Assembly: GCA_905147135.1 (NCBI GenBank)
Contig: LR990060.1
Location: 326,001-390,000, forward strand
DNA length: 64,000 nucleotides
From: Blastobasis lacticolella
Lineage: Eukaryota > Arthropoda > Insecta > Lepidoptera > Blastobasidae
Direction of reading: 5' to 3'
The notes under the pieces are model-generated. The model was given only the letters and a program-made list of their open reading frames with translations, searched no databases and was not told where the DNA came from. Within the stretch, counting starts at the first letter, position 1. Each line of letters opens with the position of its first letter. Positions 24,201 through 32,865 of the stretch are shown here, piece after piece. Made by a program: the position numbers and the translations under genes.

Positions 24201-25695
24201 ACTAAGGTGGCAAACAAGCTTACGGCCCGCCTGATGGTAAGCAGTCACGTTTTCAACGGAGCGGATGTTTGAAGTTGATTAATATTCATAATCATCAGCA
24301 TCTAGCGCTTATCCCGGCCTCTGCCAGGGTCCGCTTTCCTACTCAATCCTACGCTTCTTGGGTCGCACACAAGGAATCTTTCCTGATACTGGCAGATTCA
24401 GGCACCCATTTCCCACACATCCCTGAGGCTTACGCAACACGTGACCAAACCAGCGCAGACGAGTTTCCTCGATCTTACCTGCGATATCCCTCCCTTGATT
24501 AATATTCATAATACATACTGTGATTGCGTTATTATTTATGGCTTTATTTATTTCTAATATTTCACTGACTAAACAAGGTCATGTCATGTCAAATACGCAG
24601 TCCCATTTCGGGCGCCAATTTTATTATTTAATAAGTATTATGATATTACTTACCGTTAGAAATAATAGGTTTCTTTGGATGTTTTCCAGTGCTTGAAGTT
24701 TCTGAAACAAAATACGTACAATCTGTAGAAATATACCTAAGTCTATTTGAGAACGGCACATTCTTGACTTGTAGCGATCTCCACAGTCAACTTGACAATT
24801 TGGATTCAAATTCGCCATGCAGCGATCACGTCAGGGTCACCAATTTGGAGTGTGAGCTCCTTATTGCTCCTTGTCGTACTGGTCCAATCGAATCAATACA
24901 AGCTCTTATAATCAGCACAATAATATTCAGGTCAAATAATAAGTGACAGCCTCAGTCACCCAAAGACTATAATATCTAGAGTATAGACAAACCGTCACAA
25001 TAAACTTGCCGTTGCGTAAACTTTTTACATTTATTTATCTCATTATATTGGTGTAAAGTATTTTGTAAATCGTTTACCAAATTAGTAAGTTTTGATTGCA
25101 AATGTGATATATCCTGCTCATAGTTGTTTCGACTTTCACACATAATTTCAGTGCAATTTTTTGTAACTGATATTGCTTTCCTTAGTTTAAAGTATACTAT
25201 TATTGTTATATTAACGGAAATGGAACACGTTTCCTACGAGTGTATTCCCTGACCATTATAAACTGGACGCCTTCAAGGCTAAAGTGAATAGGTTGTTCCC
25301 AGACAGGTCTTCGGCCGCATCGTCACTTACCACCATGTGAGATGGCGGTCAATTGCCTGGCTAGATTGATAAAAATCTGCAATAATGGGACTAAAGGACT
25401 ACAGAGCCAAAGCCTCAGTAGGAACAGGTTCCCTTCGAGAGGTCTGTGAACGTCCTAAGAGACTAATGAACTTCTGGGCTGGCTATCATAGCCGATTCTC
25501 AATCACGTGTAAAGGACTCTCCTTGAGTCCAAATACAGAAAATGGGAGTCCCTAACCTAAACTGCAATACAGGCCAGGATCCTCACCCGAGTTCCCATCG
25601 TCAGGCCAGCAGCACAGCCAGCAGAGCAGCAGCAGCGGCGCGCAGATCTCCGCGCCGAGCACCGCCGCCGCGGCCGGCCCGCCGCCGCTGCCCAT
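15174..25695 (-). CDS. Gene 2: unrecognised membrane-anchored protein with C-terminal PPPPY motif (9 exons, 404 aa)
   Basis: The exons in coding order are 25695-25587, 24701-24654, 23876-23817, 23055-22837, 21713-21501, 18576-18465, 17377-17262, 16356-16120 and 15274-15174. They total 1215 bp with no internal stop. All introns are phase 1 except intron 6 (phase 2), and every exon fits its neighbours. The N-terminus has a hydrophobic Cys/Leu/Trp segment at about 13-31 (signal peptide or anchor). It is followed by a basic Ser/Pro-rich region, an acidic-His region (74-145), a Lys/Cys patch (about 170-195), a helical charged stretch (217-254), an Asp/Leu repeat (260-268) and a Gly/Ala-rich block (about 310-345). 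The end is an acidic run leading into PPPPYEDL (383-390). I do not recognise the family. The PPPPY suggests binding to WW domains. An alternative end for exon 5 would give a shorter protein. Confidence 0.8.
15635..15925 (+). mobile_element. Jockey/CR1-like LINE 3' end
   Basis: The frame NFLPSTLRLWNQLPGEVFPG is the typical end of these polyproteins. The shared tail GGTGACTGCTTACCATCAGG, CAGGCCGGAAGCTTGTTTGTC follows. It lies in gene 2 intron 8. Confidence 0.75.
16120..16356 (-). CDS. Gene 2 exon 8 (Gly/Ala-rich)
   Basis: A 237-bp exon, phase 1 on both sides, from acceptor AACTTACAG to donor TCTG|GTGAGTT. It begins with EAVGWEGGACYLSERG and continues into a Gly/Ala/Leu/Thr low-complexity block coded by long C/G runs. 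These runs are prone to sequencing or length variation, but the frame is open throughout. Confidence 0.72.
16385..16640 (-). mobile_element. Diverged second RTE-family 3' end
   Basis: The phrases CATCTGGCTGGAGGGCGGCC, ACGGTCTCCACTCAAGAA and the ATAAGTCGTCCAATGCTGGGCA end mark an RTE-type tail on the minus strand, within gene 2 intron 7. Confidence 0.55.
16740..17215 (-). pseudogene. R1-like LINE, broken C-terminal end of the polyprotein
   Basis: On the minus strand I read REERWQAADKGSYLRGYFP, then HVTTQMLTGHGRLNSRLKKF, DHVLWICKRYESER and IYFVNLVSSEGN with FCVAWHKKRM. This is the order of the C-terminal region of R1-clade LINEs. Stops and shifts interrupt it. It lies in gene 2 intron 7. Confidence 0.75.
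17262..17377 (-). CDS. Gene 2 exon 7
   Basis: A 116-bp exon, phase 2 to phase 1, from acceptor ATCCCAG to donor GTTG|GTGAGAG. It encodes THTFDLDLDLVVDEVEWAP and a Pro-rich end. Confidence 0.8.
17405..17555 (-). mobile_element. Jockey/CR1-like LINE 3' tail
   Basis: TACCACTAAGGTGGCAAACA and the TTCTTGAAGAACTC end match the family, in gene 2 intron 6. Confidence 0.65.
17573..17670 (+). mobile_element. RTE-type 3' tail
   Basis: The segment GGAGGAGGCCTTTGTCCAAC, AGTGGGCACC, CTCCGGCTGAGATGATGATG is a diverged RTE end, in gene 2 intron 6. Confidence 0.6.
17971..18169. mobile_element. Foldback MITE, about 200 bp
   Basis: The arms cover nearly the whole element: CTAAATTCAGAAGCAAAAAG and ACATTCCACTTTGATTTTCT are opposite ends of an 85-bp inverted pair. 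Gene 2 intron 6. A relative lies at 57540-57685. Confidence 0.82.
18465..18576 (-). CDS. Gene 2 exon 6
   Basis: A 112-bp exon with acceptor CTGTCCAG (phase 1) and donor GAGAG|GTGAGC (phase 2). It encodes a charged, probably helical segment containing NDLSRLARDKLSKQTRNE. The preceding intron (18577-21500) holds a full RTE LINE insertion. Confidence 0.8.
18625..18870 (+). mobile_element. Family-2 SINE-like element
   Basis: GTGTGGTGTCTGGCAGAGTA, CTCCAACCCGCCTGCCAAGC, GGACTGTTATGGGCTGTGGT, immediately followed by a family-1 SINE. Gene 2 intron 5. Confidence 0.78.
18870..19115 (+). mobile_element. tRNA-derived SINE (family 1)
   Basis: GAGTGGTTCAGTGGTCAACA, GGTTCGATTCCAGG head, GGGGCTAGATGGCGCTGTGT and TTATTTATTTATT tail. 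Gene 2 intron 5. Confidence 0.85.
19128..19335 (-). mobile_element. LINE 3' tail, second Jockey/CR1-like family
   Basis: CAGGCAAGCGGGCCACCTGA, TGCAAAGTGGTCACCACAGC to GGGGTGGGGATTTGGGGAAC (minus) recurs at 57800-58020 in the other orientation. Gene 2 intron 5. Confidence 0.65.
19606..21149 (+). mobile_element. 5'-truncated RTE-clade LINE with 11-bp target duplication
   Basis: The element occupies 19617-21138 and is flanked by ATTAATTGCAA at 19606-19616 and 21139-21149. The 3' end is (TGA)n. It lies in intron 5 of gene 2, in the opposite orientation to the gene. The near-perfect flanking repeats and intact frame mean it inserted recently. Confidence 0.93.
19611..21125 (+). CDS. RTE reverse transcriptase, C-terminal two thirds (5'-truncated)
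   Basis: An open frame of 504 codons encodes the reverse transcriptase that copies the element RNA at the target site. Motifs in order: NNKAPGDDGITAELLKAGG, FRPISLLTHVYKLFSRVL, LAFVDYEKAFDSI, GVRQGDVISPKLF, LRFADDIVVMAE (the catalytic FADD) and GLKMNMDK. They are followed by the RTE C-terminal region with LKWQWAGHIARRTDGRWG and GRPPTRWTDD. The N-terminal endonuclease is missing, so it cannot act by itself. The first few codons are target-site sequence, not element sequence. Confidence 0.93.
   Translation: MQNIPDISLYEISMALKQLKNNKAPGDDGITAELLKAGGKPVLKTLQKLFNSVILEGKTPEAWHRSIVILFFKKGDKALLKNFRPISLLTHVYKLFSRVLTNRLARRFDDFQPPEQAGFRKGFSTIDHIHTLRQVVQKTEEYNRPLCLAFVDYEKAFDSIETWAVLQSLQRCQIDYRYIEALKCLYKNATMSVRLQDKTTEPIQLQRGVRQGDVISPKLFTAALEDIFRLLDWDGLGININGEYLTHLRFADDIVVMAETLEDLGKMLDDLCSASQQVGLKMNMDKMKIMSNVHVVPTPVTVGGTPLEVVDDYTYLGQIVRLGRSNFEKEVSRRIQLGWAAFGKLRHIFSSQLPQRLKTKVFDQCVLPVMTYGAETWPLTMGLIRKLTVTQRAMERAMLGVSLRDRVRNEEIRKRTKVTDIALRIARLKWQWAGHIARRTDGRWGSKVLEWRPRTGRRSVGRPPTRWTDDLVRIAGTSWMRKARDRSLWRSLGEAYAQQWASSG
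21501..21713 (-). CDS. Gene 2 exon 5
   Basis: The acceptor is ATTACAG and the proposed donor AATG|GTATGATG (phase 1), which joins in frame to exon 6. The exon encodes a Ser/Thr-rich stretch, then MRCKKHHTNIKKSRKEAC and an acidic run. If the donor is skipped, the frame reads 15 more codons to TAG at 21456-21454, a possible alternative last exon. Confidence 0.7.
21937..22180 (+). mobile_element. Family-2 SINE-like element
   Basis: CGTGTGGTGTCCGGCTGAAT to CGGGCTGTGGTGATGATGAT. Gene 2 intron 4. Confidence 0.78.
22205..22325 (-). mobile_element. Jockey/CR1-like LINE 3' tail, diverged
   Basis: GCACTAAGGTAGAAAACAAG, CTTACGGACTGCCTGATGGG, ACCCACGCGTTG, gene 2 intron 4. Confidence 0.55.
22380..22790 (+). 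mobile_element. Strongly decayed RTE-type 3' end
   Basis: Only short matches remain (ATGGACGACCTGGTAAGAG; GCAGCAGTGAACGCCCAGTAGCTGGGACGATGATGATGAT). It lies in gene 2 intron 4. Confidence 0.5.
22837..23055 (-). CDS. Gene 2 exon 4
   Basis: A 219-bp exon, phase 1 on both sides, from acceptor TTCGCAG to donor AAG|GTGAGG. It encodes a His/Arg/Glu-rich region with IPSRLRAIIGSH and SDTHLYIPLKLPGD segments, the most globular-looking part of the protein. Confidence 0.8.
23428..23762 (-). mobile_element. Family-3 SINE
   Basis: It runs from CTGGCGTTAATGTCTCGG to AACCGCCCGGCCACCGACGC. Gene 2 intron 3. Confidence 0.82.
23817..23876 (-). CDS. Gene 2 exon 3
   Basis: A 60-bp exon, phase 1 on both sides, runs from acceptor TTCGCAG to donor CAG|GTACG. 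It encodes an SPRRRLG basic patch and a Ser-rich stretch. Confidence 0.72.
24190..24260 (-). mobile_element. Jockey/CR1-like LINE 3' tail, short
   Basis: ATACCACTAAGGTGGCAAAC, AAGCTTACGGCCCGCCTGAT, gene 2 intron 2. Confidence 0.6.
24295..24500 (-). mobile_element. Second RTE-family 3' end
   Basis: The signature ATCATCAGCATCTAGCGCTT, ATCCCGGCCTCTGCCAGGGT, CCGCTTTCCTACTC is shared with copies at 29330, 31265, 32870 and 53965. It lies in gene 2 intron 2. Confidence 0.65.
24654..24701 (-). CDS. Gene 2 exon 2
   Basis: A 48-bp exon, phase 1 on both sides, has a strong acceptor (TTGTTTCAG) and the consensus donor GTAAGTA. It encodes a basic, Ser/Thr/Lys/Pro-rich stretch containing GKHPKKP. Confidence 0.72.
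25230..25385 (+). mobile_element. Jockey-like LINE 3' end
   Basis: CCTACGAGTGTATTCCCTGA, GGACGCCTTCAAGGCTAAAG and CACCATGTGAGATGGCGGTC. It lies in gene 2 intron 1. Confidence 0.65.
25587..25695 (-). CDS. Gene 2 exon 1 (start codon, hydrophobic N-terminus)
   Basis: The start codon is at 25695-25693. The exon encodes 36 residues, including a Gly-rich start and the hydrophobic run APLLLLCWLCCW, and ends at TCGG|GTGAGG (phase 1). A pyrimidine tract ending CAG sits two bases before the ATG, so a non-coding 5' exon may lie upstream (at higher coordinates). Confidence 0.78.
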
Positions 25696-26284
25696 GGCTG
25701 GGGGAAACGTTAGCTTTTAAACCCCGAGGCAAAATATTTATGTTAGTAGTATATGTGGATCTGTCTGCTGTGTATGCTCTATGTTTTTATGTTAATCGAC
25801 GGACAAGCGGGCCACCTCGTGGTACATGGACACCCCTGCCTTGCGTTACCTTTGGCGGTGAAGGGATAAGGTAGCCGCCAATGTTGGGAATCGAAGATGG
25901 AGAAGGTGGAAAAAAGGGTAATTACCCACCTGATCGGGTGTTGTGACCAGGGGACCAAGAGTCCGACAGTTGATCGTCGTAAGTAGTATTTATGTCGCGG
26001 AAGTTGGCACACTTCTCTAGCGCAATGTAGGATCGGTCAGCGCCATCTATGTGCGGATGATTGACAACCTTGTGTTCGTATACCAACTCGTATTGTTGAG
26101 TTTCCCCCATTGGAGCGATATATGTCGCTACAGTACTCGCCCCGGAAACTGGAGGTCGATACTGATGCGAGAAACGCTGAAGCTGACGTTATGTGGTGTA
26201 TTCACGGTGTAGTGTACTGAAAACCCAGAGGTTAAGTACCCCGTGACTTTCAGATGCTCTGGCTGCAAATAATGGGACACTGTG

Positions 26285-26425
26285 CATGCGAGTGTGTTCG
26301 CTGAACCTCGAATGAATAGGCTGTTTCTAGACAGGAATGTTCCATCTTCTGCCGCATCGTCACTTACCAGCACCAGGTGTGATGACGGTCAAATACCTGG
26401 CCAGTTTTTTTTCATAAATAGGCAT
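26285..26425 (+). mobile_element. Jockey-like LINE 3' end, short
   Basis: GAATGAATAGGCTGTTTCTA, CATCGTCACTTACCAGCACC, GATGACGGTCAAATACCTGG. Confidence 0.6.
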
Positions 26426-26639
26426 GCCAGAGACAAGGTCCCCCTCCTTAATTATCCCGTTCCTGACCTCATCCTGCAAAGGTCCCGCTACAACACGATA
26501 GTCAAATTATTAGGGACATCAGTTGAACTGCCCTTTTTCAGAATGTTTTTAAAATAATATTATCACAAATTAAAGATTGCTAATTAGGCAGAAAGGTAGT
26601 GCTAATTTTTAAGTTTTAAAAATGATACGCATTACGAAA

Positions 26640-27830
26640 GGTGGTAGAGCCGAAAATTACAATTTACTCATTTATTACTAACATTTGCCCCGGCGACGTC
26701 CGCGTTAAAATTCGGTTGCTTCGTATTGAATTTTATATTGCTAGTATCCCGTCCTGACTTCGCACAGGTGTTTTCAGATTTTCTATATTTCAATATTACT
26801 TAAAAATTCCGGAGTTAAAAATTTATCATACGATACAACACTAAAATCGTGTAGTAGTTTTGAAAAGTGTGAAAGAGTCCTTCCACCTAACTAAGACAAC
26901 CTTACAAAAGTTTGAATTTTTACCTGTAATAAGTACTTAGTCCAACTAACATGTAACAATATCAATAAGTGAAGTTAGAAGTGACGAGAGCGGTAAACTG
27001 GCAGAATATTCTCGTAGACAAACATCTCAATGTTCATTTTACTGCAAGGCATCGTTAACATTGTTGACGACAATGGATTGAGCAGGTCACGCCAAAATCA
27101 GGTCAGGGGTAAGTATTGGGTAAGTTTCTATTTCGATAGGAAAGCAAGTGAGATAACCTTTTAAATTATAAATATTTAATAATTTCTTCGTACTCCATCC
27201 GGATACAGGTAAAACCTAGTAGTGCCTAATAATTTAGCCTGAATTTTAATATGCAGGATTCTACCTATCGGTAAATTGAAAGACATCCAACATCGTACAA
27301 AGCGGTAAGTAACAAAAATAAACTGAATATGTATTTCGTCCATGTATTCCCGTGGGAACTATTCATGTGTTACACAAAATCCGTTCAGTACTTTTTGCGT
27401 GATAGGATACCAAACATATCGAACCGTACCAACTTTAGCAATAATAATTTAGTAGGATTATTGTTTGTTTTTGCACAGGATAATCCCTGAAACTACCGAT
27501 ACACGAAAATACTAAACAAAAAAATTGAAATTGAAAAATAGTGTCAAATAATAAGAAGCTATAGAAGTTCATAATCTCGCACTCTATATGTATGAAGTAG
27601 GTAGTAACATTGTACGTGACTAGCTTTGCCTGCGACTTCTTCCGCGTAAACTTCATTCTAACCACATTGAATTTCGGGATAAATTAGCCTATGTTCTGGT
27701 ATATACTCGTAAGCTACATTCCTGCCAAATTCCATCAAAATCCATTCTGTAGTTTTTGCGTGATGAAGTAACAAACATCCAAACATTCATCCTTACAAAC
27801 TTTTCAATTATTAGTAAAATATCTGAACTT
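26640..27830. repeat. Cluster of a diverged lepidopteran dispersed repeat
   Basis: Phrases such as ATCCGTTCAGTACTTTTTGC, AATCCATTCTGTAGTTTTTG and CTTCTTCCGCGTAAACTTCA recur here and at 29860-30060. They belong to a very common non-coding lepidopteran repeat whose class I cannot settle. Confidence 0.55.
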
Positions 27831-28219
27831 ACCTTCCAAAAAGGTACTGCCAAAATTTACAACATCACTGTCCAATCCAATTATCACTGCTCATTTACAA
27901 ATTTTCCTAAAACGTTTGATTCGTTTAAACCGGTCTTCACTTTAACCGAACCAAATTTTGAATAAACCCTACATTTAATTTTACTATTCTATTTTTAATT
28001 TTTAAATCACCAAACGCAGGTCCAAAATAAAATGGACTTAAATGAAAGCTTCGTTCACGAATTTTGAGCGAACTTTCACTCAAGTTCAAACTGAGGAGCG
28101 AATTAGGCTGAGCTTTGCGCGGCGGCGGAGCGACTGCGGTCCGCACAGCCTCCCTGGGGCGGGGGCACACTGCCTGCGACCTATTTTAACCGCCGATGAA
28201 GAAAGAGGCGTGTCGTGGT

Positions 28220-28620
28220 GTATATGTCGCAGCCGGATGGTTAAGTTAGCCGGTTAATTAAATGGCTAGCTTTTAAAGCAATTATTTAATTGAATATTTG
28301 CCAAATTCATGAACTATGAAAGTTACGTCTAACGAACGATATTGCCCCGAGTTTACGGAGCTCCTCCATGCATTATCACAACATTAACCTAACCCAACCG
28401 AATTAAAACCTAATGCAAACTATTATTATTGTTTGAGATTATTGTGATTAAAATAGCATTGTGACAATATTAGGAGGAGCTCCATAAACTCGGGTCAATT
28501 TCTTTCCTTAAACATTACTTTAAAAATTATTGAAATTGGCAAATTTTCAATTAAATAATAGCATAAGAAGCTAGCCGTTTCATTAACTGGCTAATTTAAC
28601 CATCCGGCTGCGACATATAC
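28220..28620. mobile_element. MITE with perfect 21-bp ends, 401 bp
   Basis: GTATATGTCGCAGCCGGATG starts it and the exact reverse complement ends it. The pairing continues with mismatches for about 55 bp. A second inverted pair lies inside (CGAGTTTACGGAGCTCCTCC / AGGAGGAGCTCCATAAACTC). Confidence 0.88.
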
Positions 28621-28924
28621 ATATATGTAATGAAAGATTCTTACTTTCATCCTCTATAAGTTTGATGTGTGTATCTGATATTTGTGGATCTGAGGATCTG
28701 TGGATCTGTGTATGGCTTCGTAGCTACCGAATGGATTGACCGACTTCGATGCGATATCCATCCCTCATAACTTTCCTTTCTTTATGCTACACACTGAAAT
28801 GGTGTGATGAGGGATATCAGTGAGCGAGAGGTGAGCGTAGAGTTGGACAGCGGATAGGGATGAATGGAGAAAGAAAACATACTGTGTCGACCCCAAATGA
28901 ATGGGATAAGGGCAGGAAAATGAT

Positions 28925-29060
28925 GATGAGTGACAAACGAACAGACACCTGAACATAAGCTGTAAGTGTCGCCCATAACGTCAACGACTCATGTATTTTG
29001 GATGCGGGCAACTAAAATGCAGAACCGCAGGTGCATTGTCACTGTGAGGACTATGATCAA
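28925..29060 (-). repeat. Dispersed repeat of unknown class
   Basis: GCATTGTCACTGTGAGGACT and AATACCTCATGCCTCATGTA recur at about 7985-8110 and 61200-61345 (CATCCTAGTCCTCACAGTGA). Confidence 0.5.
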
Positions 29061-29324
29061 ATACCTCATGCCTCATGTAATTGCGCTGTTGTAAATCCGC
29101 AATAATTCAATAAAAGTGGTTTATTTGGAATTTTCCCAAACGGCATCACGTAAACAAGCTTAAAAATATAATAGCCATAGTCTCTGCCGTCCCCACCTGA
29201 GACGTGAGATTCATGTACCTATGTATTATTTTTAATCAGTCTAGCCAGGAATGTCACCGCCATCTCACCTGGTGGTAAGTGTCGATGCGGCCGATAATGG
29301 AGCATGCCTTTCTAGACATCCTCA

Positions 29325-29540
29325 TCGCCATCGTCTTTGCGCTTATCCCGGCCTCTGCCAGGGTCCGCTTTCCTACCCATTCTTCTCCACTTCGCCCGGT
29401 CTTCGGCATCCTCTCGTCGTAAGCCGTTGGCTCTCGCATTCGACTCATGCCTGTCTAGAATATGTATGTATTGCTCCCAGTGTGTCCCCCAGCGCCCGGC
29501 GCCGGAGTGTCGCCGCCGCATCGATCTCGAATCGTTACAG
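29325..29540 (-). mobile_element. Second RTE-family 3' end
   Basis: The minus strand encodes DAEDRAKWRRMGRKADPGRG, typical of this family's tail, next to a GC-rich RRRHSGAGRWGTHWEQY stretch. Confidence 0.65.
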
Positions 29541-30154
29541 TTGCCTCGTCCACGGTGTTGGTGTCCTTAGCTATTGATGGGGGATGGTGAGGCTGATTGT
29601 AATAATTAACCTTCGACGAAAAAAATAAGGTGGTATAAGGTTGGCTTGTGTATCTGTGCATGTGTTGAGGTGTCTGTCTGTAGCTCCCGAACGGCCGGAA
29701 CGATTTTGAGGAGGTTTTATCGATTTGAGAGCCAGTGTAAAAGAGATGGTTTTTAGGTTTATTTCAATAAAATAGGTTTAGTAGTTCAGAAAATATTTAA
29801 GTATATGTAAATTAGGTCGTGGGTTTTCCGACGTTTCTGTGGGAGCTGGAAAACTAGCGTAGCGTTTCTAGTAATGGATGTTTGTTATTCGTTCACTTAA
29901 AAACTACTAACGGATCTTGATGAAATTTGGCAGTAATGTAGCGTAAACCCCGGAATAGCACATAGAGTATAATTTATAACGAAGTTCAATATGGTTCTTA
30001 CGGGAGCGGGTCCCAAACTTTATAACCAAGTTTTACGCGGATGAAGTTGCAAGCAAAAGTTAATTAAAAATAATTTACCGTTGTAGAATGTTGTGAAACG
30101 TGGAGGAGGTAGAAGAGTTGTTTCAGAGTAGGGCGTGGCAATCGATAGCAGAAA

Positions 30155-30295
30155 ATTTTAGATACATACAAATAGGAGATATCTTCAGAGGCGGGCATTG
30201 TAACTCCCTTGGTGTGGCAGATGTCCATGGGCGGCGCTGACTTCGCACCATCAGGTGTCCCGTTTGCCTGTTTATCTGTCGTATAAAATAAAAAA
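30155..30295 (+). mobile_element. LINE 3' tail fragment
   Basis: AGAGGCGGGCATTGTAACTC, TGGGCGGCGCTGACTTCGCA, CGTTTGCCTGTTTATCTGTC with an A-run at the end. Confidence 0.55.
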
Positions 30296-31054
30296 AAACC
30301 AAGCCAAGATGATTGGATGTAACGGCACGGCTACTCGCCATACAAATGACAGGACTGCCGAGGTGCTGACGTTCCGGTGTCGATCCTCATATTTCTATAA
30401 TCAATTTAATATATTTTTGTAGGCCAATGCAGAATAGCAAATCTGTAGGCACCTCCGCGTCTCTACGGACCTGAGCTTTGACCTTTTTAGCGTTTATTTA
30501 TTTATTATTCTTGCTATGTTTTGGTTAATTTGTTTTAAGTTCATATCATAATTTTTTTAATTTTTTGTATGATATTATTGTATGTGTGCTGTATATATTA
30601 CAAGTTTGTCTAATCTAAATGCTAAATAAATACCTTTTTATTTTATTTTATTTCTGCCGAGCTTAACTCACAATGTTGTCCATCCCCCAAACAGCTGACC
30701 TAGTTAGCTAGATCCGGCCGTGGGGCGACACAGTTCCGTGGACGCGTCAGCGCGACGGTGCGTAACACAATAACCCATTACTTTTTAACCCACTACGAAA
30801 AAAAGGGTGTGTAATTTTGAAGTGTAACTGTGGCACTGTGTGTGAGTATAGGTGTCTGCCTGACTGTAACATCGTTGTCATAATATACTAATACCATAAT
30901 GTATCTCTCTCGAATGGATGGACCAATTTCGATACGGTTGTTTTTATTTGAATGGCAGCTTAATCGAGATGGTTCGTTCCTTTGTATTATTAAGATCGGT
31001 CCAATAGTTTAGAAAATATTTGAGTTTATGTCAACTTGGTCGGTGGCTACGCGA

Positions 31055-31215
31055 CGTACTTTTTATACCACCAAGGTGGCAAACAAGCTTACGGCCTGCC
31101 TGATGGTAAGCAGTCACCGCAGCCTATGGACGTTTGCAATACCAGAGGCATCACCCACGCGTTGCCGACCACGTAAAAACCTTTTAACCCCTTTCTTGAA
31201 GAACTCAATGTTGTT
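31055..31215 (-). mobile_element. Jockey/CR1-like LINE 3' tail
   Basis: The series TATACCACCAAGGTGGCAAA, CAAGCTTACGGCCTGCCTGA to CCTTTCTTGAAGAACTC is the reverse of the 58735 tail. Confidence 0.7.
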
Positions 31216-31264
31216 GTTTTTCTGTCGATTAGGTTATGACTCACGTGGTACCAGTATGAAAGTC

Positions 31265-31385
31265 ATCATCATCCTCTTAGCTGATAATCCGGGCTTCTGC
31301 TGCGGGTCCGCTTTCCTGTTTTTCTTCCTCCACTTCACCCTGCCTTCAGCATCAACGCGTCTTAAGCTTTCACCTTCAACTCTTT
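31265..31385 (-). mobile_element. Second RTE-family 3' end, diverged
   Basis: The ATCATCATCCTCTTAGCTGA, TAATCCGGGCTTCTGCTGCG, GGTCCGCTTTCCTG series marks the family. Confidence 0.5.
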
Positions 31386-31500
31386 GATTTTTATAATCAA
31401 CTCAACGACATAGACATCGACATCGATTTTATCAATACATACAAGGAACGCTAGCTTACATCAATCTATAACTTTTTGGGCCTCCCGCGGGACTTCATTT

Positions 31501-31544
31501 CAGGATTTTCTGTCCCTGTCGGTAGACAGGGACAGAAAATCCTG
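31501..31544. repeat. Perfect 20-bp hairpin
   Basis: CAGGATTTTCTGTCCCTGTC, loop GGTA, then the exact reverse complement. Confidence 0.92.
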
Positions 31545-31897
31545 TTAAGCACAGAAAACCTCAACTCTCCAATGACCACTTACCGTCAGGTGATCTAGTG
31601 ATATATTTAAGATAAGATAGACATCAATAGAACCTATACCTTAAGAGACTCTTTATCCCACGAGAATAACAATCGTTTTAATGGAAAAATCAGTATCGTC
31701 GATGGAAAGTTACCCAAATCTATGATTACGACTTCATTAGCGATGTAAGGGGAGCTCTCGGCGCCTTGTCTCTTTACTACTCTCTTCAGTAAACTGTAGT
31801 TAAGTTATTTATGACTGTAACGCTGTTAATTTGTTAATTCCACCCAGACGACCATGGTTTTAGACTAGGACTGATGGTGTAATATAGAATATATATA

Positions 31898-32165
31898 GAC
31901 GACCCGAGTGGTTCAGTGGTCAACATGCCGGTCTGCCACGCAAGAGGTCCTGGGTTGATTCCCGGCCGGGCAGAAATTAAAATGATGAATTTTAATTTCT
32001 GTCACGGGTCTGGGCGTTCTATGTATAATAAGTATGTATTTAAAAAAGTATTTAAGTAGTATATCAGTTAACTAGCACCCACAGCACAAGCTTTGCTTAG
32101 TTTGGGGCTAGATGGCGCTGTGTGAATTTGTCCACGAATATTTATTTATTATTTATTTATTTAAT
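31898..32165 (+). mobile_element. tRNA-derived SINE (family 1), full length
   Basis: GACGACCCGAGTGGTTCAGT head, with the B box missing one base (GGTTGATTCCC), full body and ATTTATTTATTTA tail, about 265 bp. Confidence 0.88.
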
Positions 32166-32324
32166 ACGACGAAATATCTAGATCATAAAGGGACTCGGAC
32201 CGAACATAGCGTGCATCTAGTGTAAACATTGTATCATTGATTCCATTTAGTAGGTAGGTTTTAGGTGACGATCTTTCCCTACGACACCAAAATAAATAAT
32301 ATGACAAGTCCTTCCCCCCAGCCC

Positions 32325-32410
32325 TGCATCATATCAGCCAAAAGACGCTTACTGCTGGGCATAGGCCTTCCCCAGAGATCTCCACAAAGGCCGAACCTGT
32401 GCCTTCCGTA
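32325..32410 (-). mobile_element. RTE LINE 3' terminal fragment
   Basis: The minus strand ends CAGCTGAATACGG to the AGTAAGCGTCTTTTGGCTGATATGATG tail. It matches the last 85 bp of the RTE family. Confidence 0.7.
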
Positions 32411-32865
32411 TTCAGCTGGTACTAATCGCCACGCACGAGGGTTCGGGGTCCGCCTTGACCATGATCCAGAATATATATGCCAGATCAGGTAGTTACAGTG
32501 GAGCGACTACCGCCTGACCTCCGTGACCCTGCTACCAGGGGACCCTGACCATATTAATAAATAATAGTATATAAATAAATAATCGTGGACATGTTCACAC
32601 AGCGCCATCTAGCCCCAAATTCAGCAAAGCTTATATTTTTGGCGCTAGCTAACTGATATACTACTTACATATATTTTTTTAAATACATACTTATTATACA
32701 TAGAACACCCAGACCCGTAACAGAAATTAAAATTCATCATTTAAATGACTGCCCAGCCGGGAATCGAACCCGGGACCTCTTGCGTAGCAGACTGGAATGT
32801 TGCCCACTGAACCACTCAGGTCGTCATATTGGTTCATGGTTACATATTCAAAATCATCACTAACA
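32410..32865 (-). mobile_element. Family-3 SINE, split by a family-1 SINE
   Basis: The left part (32428-32553) holds GGGTTCGGGGTCCGCCTTGA and the right part (from 32828) resumes with ATTGGTTCATGGTTACATAT. The inner element is at 32566-32828. Confidence 0.75.
32566..32828 (-). mobile_element. tRNA-derived SINE (family 1) inserted in another SINE
   Basis: A full-length minus-strand copy. CATATT flanks it (about 32548-32553 and 32825-32830), splitting a family-3 SINE whose parts lie at 32410-32550 and from 32830. Confidence 0.8.

Noticed and set aside
29251..29577. 108-codon plus-strand frame
   Set aside because: It covers a LINE tail in the antisense direction; residues show low-complexity Ser/Pro/His and no motif.
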